15,554 nucleotides of DNA, from positions 1-15,554 of the forward strand of contig JAZSNN010000020.1 in the NCBI GenBank assembly GCA_045536425.1, in the 5' to 3' direction. Below, in pieces: positions 7,985 through 13,522 of this stretch; position 1 is the stretch's first letter, and each line of letters opens with the position of its first letter. A program made the translations under genes and the position numbers. The DNA is from UBA11540 sp045536425. GTDB taxonomy: Bacteria; Bacillota; Clostridia; Oscillospirales; Ruminococcaceae. A model generated the notes under the pieces. That model saw only the letters and a program-made list of their open reading frames with translations. It was not told the DNA's origin and did not search any database.

Positions 7985-9070
7985 ATGTCAGACAAAAAAA
8001 CTATAATAAACGACCTTTTGGAAAACGGAAAGCAAAAGGGAAAACTCACTACAAAGGAAATCGGCGACGCTCTCGAGGAGCTGGATTTTGACGTTGAACA
8101 GCTTGAAAAGCTATACGACACCTTTGAAACACACAACATCGAGATTATCGAGGACCTAGAGCCCGATCTCAACATTGACCTTTCCACCATCGACCTTTCG
8201 GCTGATGAGGATTCCGAATCGGTATACTACAGCGACGCTATCACAAGCGACGACCCCGTTAAAGTATATCTCAAGGAAATCGGTCGCGTTCCCCTTCTCA
8301 CAAACGAAGAAGAGATTGAACTTGCAGAGCGTATGATGGCAGGTGACCCCGTTGCAAAGAAGCGTCTTTCCGAAGCAAACCTCAGACTCGTTGTCAGCAT
8401 TGCAAAGCGCTATGTCGGCCGCGGGATGCAGTTTCTTGACCTCATACAAGAAGGTAACCTCGGTCTTATAAAGGCTGTTGAAAAGTTTGACCACTCCAAA
8501 GGATTTAAGTTTTCGACCTATGCTACCTGGTGGATCAGACAAGCTATTACAAGAGCTATTGCCGACCAAGCGAGAACCATTCGTATCCCCGTTCATATGG
8601 TGGAGACCATCACAAAGGTAAAGAAGGTCAGCAGTCAGCTTCTGCACAAAAACGGTCACGAACCGACAGCAGAGGAAGTTGCTGCAGAGATAAATATGCC
8701 CGCAGACAAGGTGCGCGAGATAATCCGCATCGCCCAGGAGCCTGTTTCGCTCGAAACGCCTATCGGCGAAGAGGAGGACAGCCATCTCGGTGACTTTATC
8801 CCCGACGACGAGGCTCCCGCTCCGCAGGATGCCGCTTCGCAGGCTATGCTCAAAGAACAGCTGGCTTCCGTTTTGCAGACACTCACTCCCCGTGAGGAGA
8901 TGGTACTTAGACTTCGTTTCGGTCTTGTGGACGGCAGAAGCCGTACACTCGAAGAGGTTGGCAAGGAGTTTAACGTGACCCGTGAGCGTATCAGACAGAT
9001 TGAGGCAAAGGCGCTCAGAAAGCTCCGTCATCCAAGCAGAAGCAAGAAACTCAAGGATTTTATCGACTAA
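7985..9070 (+). CDS. rpoD: RNA polymerase primary sigma factor, copy 2 (tandem paralogue)
   Basis: A second complete 361-residue sigma-70 of the housekeeping type, with all regions (1.2, 2, 3, 4) intact. Region 2 (131-210) differs from copy 1 at only two residues (His170 and Ser171 here), and the recognition helix of region 4 (VTRERIRQIEA) is unchanged, so both should read the same promoters. Differences cluster in residues 1-90 (27), in region 3 (residues 211-250, 17) and in the last 11 residues (5). AAGGA at 7971-7975 serves the ATG. The 16-base gap has no promoter or terminator, so the two copies are probably co-transcribed, possibly with other input from inside copy 1. It may be a specialised alternative to copy 1 or a simple dosage duplicate; the sequence alone does not decide. 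A second symbol (such as sigA2) would be arbitrary. Confidence 0.94.
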   Translation: MSDKKTIINDLLENGKQKGKLTTKEIGDALEELDFDVEQLEKLYDTFETHNIEIIEDLEPDLNIDLSTIDLSADEDSESVYYSDAITSDDPVKVYLKEIGRVPLLTNEEEIELAERMMAGDPVAKKRLSEANLRLVVSIAKRYVGRGMQFLDLIQEGNLGLIKAVEKFDHSKGFKFSTYATWWIRQAITRAIADQARTIRIPVHMVETITKVKKVSSQLLHKNGHEPTAEEVAAEINMPADKVREIIRIAQEPVSLETPIGEEEDSHLGDFIPDDEAPAPQDAASQAMLKEQLASVLQTLTPREEMVLRLRFGLVDGRSRTLEEVGKEFNVTRERIRQIEAKALRKLRHPSRSKKLKDFID

Positions 9071-9086
9071 ACTCAGGAGGTGCACT

Positions 9087-9479
9087 GTGTTTATTACTCT
9101 TGAAGCAGATTATGCCGTGAGAATTATCGACTGTATGGCACAGTCGAAAAAACGCCAGGATGCAAAAACCATCGCTGACAAGACGGGGGTTTCGCTGAGA
9201 TTTGCGCTGAAAATCCTCAGAAAGCTGGTCGGCGCAGAGCTTGTCGTTTCCTACAAGGGCGCGACGGGCGGATACGAGATGAAAAAATCTCCCGAAGACA
9301 CCACTCTGCGCGAGGTGATCGAAGCCATTGACGGCCCATATTACATCAGCCGTTGTGCAGGAGGTACCGAGTACACCTGTTCACATCCAAACGAAAGCTG
9401 TTGCCGTTTCCAGAAAACCTTTTTCGACATCTCGCAGATTGTAAAATCCGAGCTTGAAAAGCAAAATTTTGCAAGATAA
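9087..9479 (+). CDS. Rrf2-family transcriptional regulator, possible Fe-S sensor
   Basis: A 130-residue Rrf2-type regulator. The N-terminal winged helix includes ADYAVRIIDCMA (7-18), the recognition-helix stretch VSLRFALKILRKL (35-47) and the wing YKGATGGYEM (56-65). This is followed by LREVIEAIDGP (74-84), all typical of the family. Cysteines at 90, 98, 105 and 106 fall in the loop where IscR, NsrR and RsrR bind an Fe-S cluster, but the spacing (C-x7-C-x6-C-C) differs from IscR's C-x5-C-x5-C. The start is GTG at 9087, with AGGAGG at 9075-9080; extending upstream would overlap the sigma gene. It lies 16 bases after rpoD copy 2 as the last gene of the run. No iscS or suf genes follow, so the target is unknown. 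Confidence 0.9.
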   Translation: MFITLEADYAVRIIDCMAQSKKRQDAKTIADKTGVSLRFALKILRKLVGAELVVSYKGATGGYEMKKSPEDTTLREVIEAIDGPYYISRCAGGTEYTCSHPNESCCRFQKTFFDISQIVKSELEKQNFAR

Positions 9480-9488
9480 ACTAATTAG

Positions 9489-9502
9489 CGCCCGGCCGGG
9501 CG
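9489..9502. terminator. GC-only palindrome between convergent genes (weak terminator candidate)
   Basis: A 14-base perfect palindrome made wholly of G and C lies in the 50-base gap between the ends of the Rrf2 gene and the decarboxylase gene. It could fold into a 5-bp stem with a GGCC loop. The plus strand then reads GCGATTTTGCGTTT, a poor T-tract. It may end the dgt-to-rrf2 transcript, but this is uncertain. Confidence 0.4.
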
Positions 9503-9529
9503 GCGATTTTGCGTTTGTCATATGTAAAC

Positions 9530-10849
9530 TTACTTTACTATCGTGCAGGTTTTTATTCCGTAGTATTTAAAAACCTCTATCGCCTCTGCGGTTATCCTCT
9601 CTCCGCAGGTGACTATCGGCACAGCGGGCGGACAGCCAACCGTTGCGGTGGCTAGAATTCTGCCCTGTGCCTGTTCGACGGGCACGATTTTGCTTGGTGC
9701 GAATGTCGCCTCTCTTATCGACATTGCTCTCTCGGGGAGAGAAAATTTTGGCGGGGGATTTATTATCGCGGTCTTTTTCGGCACCGACAGAAGCGCTTTT
9801 TCGAGTCTTGTAAGGTCGGTTTCGGGGGTGAGCATCAATACTGTGAAATCCGCGTCGGAAAACTCGCAGACGATGTTTTTATCGGCAAGTGTCTTTGCAA
9901 AATCCTCGCCCTTGTAGCCGTAGAGTTTGGTTTTTATGGTGATTTTCATCGGCTCGTTTCCCTTGAGGATATAGCCATTCATCATCAGCCTTGTTTTGAG
10001 GTCTTTCACCCTCTGCGAAAGCTCCTCTACCCGCTCTATATAGCCGTCGGCAAGGTAGGCATTTGCTCTGTCCAACGACTGCAGTATAAGATAGGACGGG
10101 CTGGTCGAGCCAAAGAGGGAAAGTGCATTTTTCACCTGTGGCAAAAGCTCTTCACAGCTGTTTGAAACGTGCAGATATGCGCCTCCCGTCAATACTGGGA
10201 GGGTTTTGTGCGCGGAGTCACAGCAGATATCAGCACCAAGGTCGATCGGGTGCTGAGATGGTGTTGTGAATTTCAGATACGTCCCGTGTGCATTGTCTAC
10301 AAGAAGAAGCACGTCATATTTTTTGCACACCTCACCAAGCGCCTTTATATCCAAAACATTTCCGAGGTAATCGGGGCTCGTGAGATAAACGGCGGTGATA
10401 TCTCTTCTTGACAGTGCACGGTCGAGGGTTGTCGCGTCAATCCTGCAGGAAAGATAGGATTCCTGATTTTCGGGGAAAAGCCATTTCACGTCCAGGTCGC
10501 AGAGGGCTGCCGCGCTCAAAAAGCTCTTGTGTGCGTTTCGTCCCGCGAGTATCAGAGGTTTTTTGCCGTGGTTTTTCGCGTGTTGCGCGGCGAGAAACAG
10601 CATCGCCTTTATACACTGTGACGAGCCCTCGGTAGAATAAAACGTGTTGCATCCAAAAAGCTCGCTTGCGTTTTTCTCGCTCTCGGCGATTATTCCGTCC
10701 GCTTCGTAAAGGCTATCCGCACCGTCAACCTCTGTGATATCAAACGGCTCTGCACCCAAAAAGGCGCACCCCTTGTGCCCCGGCATATGCAGGCGCATTG
10801 GATTTTTCTCTATGTAATTTTTCACGAAATCACATATCGGTGTCTGCAT
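9530..10849 (-). CDS. PLP-dependent Orn/Lys/Arg decarboxylase-family protein (short form)
   Basis: Fold type I PLP enzyme of the ornithine/lysine/arginine decarboxylase group, which forms polyamine precursors such as agmatine or cadaverine. The 439 residues match the short Gram-positive form (B. subtilis SpeA/YaaO type) that lacks the N-terminal wing domain. Visible are MRLHMPGHKG (18-27), the aspartate loop LLLVDNAHG (181-189, Asp185 and His188), the Schiff-base motif DSAHKTLP with Lys215, and the C-terminal domain containing CPPAVPIVTCGE. The ATG follows the scfB stop codon with no base between, and its ribosome binding site (GGGAAG) lies inside the end of scfB, so translation is probably coupled. 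The substrate cannot be read from the sequence. In many Firmicutes a relative lies near tmk; here it is tied to the SCIFF genes instead. Confidence 0.92.
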   Translation of the reverse strand: MQTPICDFVKNYIEKNPMRLHMPGHKGCAFLGAEPFDITEVDGADSLYEADGIIAESEKNASELFGCNTFYSTEGSSQCIKAMLFLAAQHAKNHGKKPLILAGRNAHKSFLSAAALCDLDVKWLFPENQESYLSCRIDATTLDRALSRRDITAVYLTSPDYLGNVLDIKALGEVCKKYDVLLLVDNAHGTYLKFTTPSQHPIDLGADICCDSAHKTLPVLTGGAYLHVSNSCEELLPQVKNALSLFGSTSPSYLILQSLDRANAYLADGYIERVEELSQRVKDLKTRLMMNGYILKGNEPMKITIKTKLYGYKGEDFAKTLADKNIVCEFSDADFTVLMLTPETDLTRLEKALLSVPKKTAIINPPPKFSLPERAMSIREATFAPSKIVPVEQAQGRILATATVGCPPAVPIVTCGERITAEAIEVFKYYGIKTCTIVK

Positions 10850-12223
10850 TTATCTTCCCTCTAAAGTTCTTGCTATTGCAACCATTATCGCGCATTCCAT
10901 ACGCTTTCTAAAGAGCTCACATCCGCTCTCGTAGATGCCTGTGACCTTGCCGGTTGCGTGATATGCGTTTGCGGCACATCCGCCCGAGCAATACAGTCTT
11001 GCCCAGCAGTCACGACATTCTTCTCTTGCATAGACGTTACAAGCGGCAAACTCGCCCTGTATTTCCTTGTTTGTCACGCCTTGCCATATATCGCCGAGCT
11101 TAAACTTTTCCTCGCCCACAAACTGATGGCAGGGATAGAGGTCGCCCCAAGGGGTAACCGCCATATACTCTGTTCCCGACCCACAGCCCGAGATGCGTTT
11201 ATAGATGCAGGGGCCTCCCGTGAGGTCTATCATATAGTGGTAGAAGGTGAAGGGCTTGCCTTCCTTGTCCTTTTTGAGCATTAGCTCTGCGAGGTCCTCG
11301 TACTGCTTTTTGACAATTTCGATGTCCTCGGGTGTCAATTCGGACGGGTCGCCCTTTGCACAGACGACGGGTTCCATACTCAGTTCATTAAAGCCGAGGT
11401 CGAGCATTGTCTTTATATCCTCGAGAAAGTCGGGGTTTTCGTGGGTGAAGGTGCCGCGCATATAGTAGTTTTTGCCCTCGCGCGCCTCGACGAGTTTTTG
11501 GAATTTGGGGACTATTCTTTCCCAGCTTCCGTTACCCGCATAGTCCACTCTATATCTATCGTGGACTTCCTTTCGTCCGTCGAGAGAAAGCACGACGTTT
11601 GACATCTCGCGGTTTGCAAAATCGATAACGTCGTCATCGATGAGCATTCCGTTTGTAGTGAGGGTGAAGCGGAAGTTTTTGTTGTGCTGTTTTTCGATAG
11701 AACGAGCATATTCGACGAGCTGTTTTACTACCTCGAAGTTCATCAGCGGTTCTCCGCCGAAGAAGTCGACCTCAAGGTTTCTGCGGTTGCCCGAATTCTC
11801 GATGAGAAAATCGAAGGCTCTTTTACCGACCTCAAAGCTCATCATTGCTCGGTCGCCGTGGTATTTTCCCTGACTTGCAAAGCAGTAGGAGCAGTTGAGG
11901 TTGCAGGTGTGCGCGATATGTATGCAGAGCGCCTTTACAACACCTGCGGTCTTTTCCTTTAGCTTTCCCGCCATACCCTCAAAGGTATCGGGCGCAAAGA
12001 GCTTTCCCGAGCTTTTGAGTTCTTCGATCTGCTCGTAGCACTCCTCAATCTCGGATCTTTCTATCTCTGTATAGGTTTTCGAAAGCTTTTCAATTATCTC
12101 ATCGCGGCTTGTGTTCTCATACATTGCAATGACGTCGTATGCAACGTCGTCCACCACGTGCACAGCACCCGAGCAGACGTCGAGCACGATGTTATAGCCG
12201 CCGAGCTTGTACTGATGTATCAT
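10850..12223 (-). CDS. scfB: SCIFF peptide radical SAM maturase
   Basis: Radical SAM/SPASM enzyme that installs a thioether cross-link in the SCIFF ribosomal peptide encoded just upstream. The 457 residues show an N-terminal peptide-recognition (RRE-like) region (about 1-90), the [4Fe-4S]-SAM motif CNLNCSYC (107-114, Cys107, 111, 114), GGEP (156-159) for SAM binding, and a cysteine-rich C-terminal SPASM domain with Cys339, 347, 365, 395, 403, 406, 412, 416, 435 and possibly 444 for two auxiliary clusters, including the CSGGCAANAYH segment. AAGGAG lies just before the ATG at 12221-12223. It lies 61 bases after scfA, past a hairpin that probably limits its transcription, and runs straight into the decarboxylase gene. 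Family assignment is strong because the adjacent precursor is recognisable. Confidence 0.96.
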   Translation of the reverse strand: MIHQYKLGGYNIVLDVCSGAVHVVDDVAYDVIAMYENTSRDEIIEKLSKTYTEIERSEIEECYEQIEELKSSGKLFAPDTFEGMAGKLKEKTAGVVKALCIHIAHTCNLNCSYCFASQGKYHGDRAMMSFEVGKRAFDFLIENSGNRRNLEVDFFGGEPLMNFEVVKQLVEYARSIEKQHNKNFRFTLTTNGMLIDDDVIDFANREMSNVVLSLDGRKEVHDRYRVDYAGNGSWERIVPKFQKLVEAREGKNYYMRGTFTHENPDFLEDIKTMLDLGFNELSMEPVVCAKGDPSELTPEDIEIVKKQYEDLAELMLKKDKEGKPFTFYHYMIDLTGGPCIYKRISGCGSGTEYMAVTPWGDLYPCHQFVGEEKFKLGDIWQGVTNKEIQGEFAACNVYAREECRDCWARLYCSGGCAANAYHATGKVTGIYESGCELFRKRMECAIMVAIARTLEGR

Positions 12224-12247
12224 AGCTTACTCCTTCATATCTATAAA

Positions 12248-12273
12248 AAATGCCGCCAATAAAGGCGGCATTT
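12248..12273 (-). terminator. Intrinsic terminator or attenuator between scfA and scfB
   Basis: TGCCGCC (12251-12257) pairs perfectly with GGCGGCA (12264-12270) around a six-base loop, extended by three A-T pairs on each side. On the minus strand the stem runs into TTTTTT (12245-12250), a good intrinsic terminator. It lies 11 bases after the scfA stop and before the scfB ribosome binding site. It should give abundant scfA message and less scfB read-through. Confidence 0.85.
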
Positions 12274-12284
12274 CGAGGTTTTAA

Positions 12285-12434
12285 TTACTTCTCCTCGGTG
12301 TTCTCGCACTGCTGATTAGCAATACCGCAGCTGGTCTTGCAAGCAGACTGGCAGGAAGTCTGGCACTCGCCGCATCCGCCGTTCTTTGCGCTCTCGCAAA
12401 GGTTACGAGTCTGGATAGTTTCAATATGCTTCAT
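12285..12434 (-). CDS. scfA: SCIFF ribosomal peptide precursor
   Basis: A 49-residue precursor of the SCIFF family ('six cysteines in forty-five'), the substrate of the scfB product. It starts MKHIETIQTRNL, then has the cysteine-rich core with Cys at 13, 21, 24, 28, 32, 36 and 43, including the family hallmark GECQTSCQSACKTSC (22-36) and the tail ANQQCE (39-44). A GGAGGG ribosome binding site (12442-12447) lies seven bases before the ATG, and a strong promoter precedes it. Two features are odd. There is an extra cysteine at 13. Residue 37, just after the CKTSC block, is Gly, whereas in the studied clostridial homologue the thioether acceptor there is, as I recall, Thr37. The biological role of SCIFF peptides is unknown. 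Confidence 0.95.
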   Translation of the reverse strand: MKHIETIQTRNLCESAKNGGCGECQTSCQSACKTSCGIANQQCENTEEK

Positions 12435-12464
12435 AATAGAACCCTCCGTATTTAGTGTTTACTT

Positions 12465-12493
12465 ATTTTATCATATTTTATAGACAAAGTCAA
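12465..12493 (-). promoter_or_regulatory. Predicted sigma-A promoter of scfA-scfB-decarboxylase
   Basis: On the minus strand, TTGACT (12488-12493) and TAAAAT (12465-12470) are each five of six matches to consensus, with exactly 17 bases between them. The start would fall about 25 bases ahead of the scfA ATG. This is one of the best promoter matches in the window and fits a highly expressed peptide. Confidence 0.8.
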
Positions 12494-12514
12494 TATTCCG
12501 ATTTGTAAAAAGCC

Positions 12515-13033
12515 TTATCTCCCGCGATATTCCTTTTTCAGCACCTCTGCCATCTCCTCGGGGGACTCCTTGCAGCCGTCCTTGAGCCACAGCTTTATTA
12601 TCGCGTTAAAGCCGTTTCTGAAAAACTCAATATGATACCTGACGTTTGCGTCGCCAAACTCCTTCTCGGCTCTTTTCGGGTCATAGACGTTGATCAGGTG
12701 TTTTTCGTCGTAGCAAAGCTTGAAGTAGGTGTTATAAAAAAGCTGGTTTTCCTTGATGTGTGTAAACATCTTCAGTACACCCGTGCGCTCGTTGAAGTAG
12801 TCGTAGTCCGCAAAAAGCTTCGTGAATTCCTTCTCCAACGTTTCGCGAAGCTTGTCCGCAAGGTCGTAGATATCAAGAAAATTTGCATAGAAGGTGCTGC
12901 GGTTGAGGTCGGTCATCTTACAGATGTCAGAAACGGTTATTTTTGAAATATCCCGTGTTTGCAAAAGCTCCACGAAGGCTTTCTCTATCTTTTCTATCGA
13001 CTCTCTGCGTCTCTTGTTGTTCTTTGTATTCAT
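12515..13033 (-). CDS. TetR/AcrR-type transcriptional regulator
   Basis: A 172-residue regulator with a lysine/arginine-rich N-terminus and a TetR helix-turn-helix at about 32-55 (ITVSDICKMTDLNRSTFYANF), followed by an all-helical C-terminal half that would bind a ligand and dimerise. The C-terminal pattern (NQLFYNTYFK, then FFRNGFNAIIKLWLKDGCKESPEE) resembles the TetR_C_7 / DhaS-like group of Firmicute regulators. An AGGAG site precedes the ATG at 13031-13033. It is divergent from the two membrane-protein genes with overlapping promoters, so these and its own gene are the likely targets. The ligand is unknown. It is unlikely to control scfA, which has its own promoter downstream. Confidence 0.9.
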   Translation of the reverse strand: MNTKNNKRRRESIEKIEKAFVELLQTRDISKITVSDICKMTDLNRSTFYANFLDIYDLADKLRETLEKEFTKLFADYDYFNERTGVLKMFTHIKENQLFYNTYFKLCYDEKHLINVYDPKRAEKEFGDANVRYHIEFFRNGFNAIIKLWLKDGCKESPEEMAEVLKKEYRGR

Positions 13034-13075
13034 AGCTTCTCCTCATTATTCCAACACTTGTCGAGTTTTTGATGA

Positions 13076-13104
13076 TTGTTTTTAGTTTCTCAAAACATTA
13101 TACT
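13076..13104 (+). promoter_or_regulatory. Possible promoter of the membrane-protein pair
   Basis: TTGTTT (13076-13081) and TATACT (13099-13104) lie 17 bases apart. The -35 box is weak. The -10 box overlaps the -10 box of the divergent tetR-type promoter, so the two would exclude each other or be repressed together. A site this weak on its own is only suggestive. Confidence 0.5.
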
Positions 13105-13125
13105 ATAAATGCATTAAAAAGACAA
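13097..13125 (-). promoter_or_regulatory. Predicted promoter of the TetR-type gene
   Basis: On the minus strand, TTGTCT (13120-13125) and a perfect TATAAT (13097-13102) are separated by 17 bases. The leader would be about 55 to 60 bases. The -35 box is overlapped by the palindrome at 13122-13132. Confidence 0.7.
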
Positions 13126-13132
13126 CTGTTGT
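13122..13132. promoter_or_regulatory. Candidate operator palindrome ACAAC-T-GTTGT
   Basis: An 11-base perfect palindrome (five-base arms around one T) lies between the divergent genes and covers the -35 box of the tetR-type promoter. TetR family members usually bind such sites next to their own gene. It is shorter than most TetR operators, so this is only a candidate. Confidence 0.4.
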
Positions 13133-13153
13133 TTTATTGAAAGGAGAAAAATT

Positions 13154-13522
13154 ATGAAAAAGAGTAGCTTTGTGGCAATGATTTTGGGGACTGTGAGCGG
13201 TGTTTTGTTTGCGCTCGGAATGTGTATGACGCTTCTGCCCGAGTGGAATCTCTTTAAAGAGGGCATCATCTTCGGCGCTGTCGGTTTGGTGATTGGAATC
13301 ATCACGGTATTCATTTGGCGCAAGATGGAGAACAAAGGGCCTCTTAAATTTAACGGCAAAACCATTTTGACCGTATTGTTTGCAATCGTCGGTGCGCTAT
13401 TGTTGGGTGTCGGTATGTGCTTGTGTATGGTATGGGAAAACTTTGTTGTAGGCGTTCTCGTCGGTCTTGTCGGCATTGTGGCACTTCTGTCACTCATCCC
13501 GATAGTTCGCGGTATAAAATGA
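13154..13522 (+). CDS. Small four-helix membrane protein of unknown function
   Basis: A 122-residue hydrophobic protein with about four membrane segments: roughly 7-28, 37-56, 70-92 and 97-117. The two halves look alike. A helix ending in LGMCMTLLPEW (21-31) is followed by FGAVGLVIGI, and a later helix ending in VGMCLCMVWENF is followed by LVGLVGIVALL. This suggests an internal duplication of a two-helix unit with a Gly-Met-Cys motif. Short basic stretches (RKMENKGPLKFNGK) link the halves. AAAGGAG lies just upstream of the ATG. The stop overlaps the ATG of the next gene by two bases, so the pair is translationally coupled. I recognise no family with a known function. A divergent TetR-type regulator suggests an inducible membrane or stress role, but this is inference. 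Confidence 0.85.
   Translation: MKKSSFVAMILGTVSGVLFALGMCMTLLPEWNLFKEGIIFGAVGLVIGIITVFIWRKMENKGPLKFNGKTILTVLFAIVGALLLGVGMCLCMVWENFVVGVLVGLVGIVALLSLIPIVRGIK

Larger units (their letters stand above)
6883..9070 (+). repeat. Tandem duplication of the primary sigma factor gene
   Basis: Two 1086-base genes (6883-7968 and 7985-9070) lie head to tail, offset by 1102 bases, with only 16 bases between them. They align without any gap. I count 59 amino-acid differences in 361. Blocks of 30 to 40 bases are identical at the DNA level (for example 7352-7390 against 8454-8492), while the first 270 bases differ at many sites. Confidence 0.95.

Noticed and set aside
8156..9085. Minus-strand open frames opposite both sigma genes (8156-9085 and 7093-7683), similar to each other
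   Set aside because: Their similarity simply mirrors the tandem sigma duplication; neither has a start signal or known motif.
9461..9472. Palindrome GCAAAATTTTGC at the end of the Rrf2 gene
   Set aside because: It has no loop and is AT-rich inside a coding region, so it is unlikely to be a terminator or binding site.
13417..13518. Upstream extension of the second membrane protein
   Set aside because: It would lie entirely inside the preceding gene; the ATG at 13519 in an ATGA overlap is the natural start and begins a typical membrane protein N-terminus.
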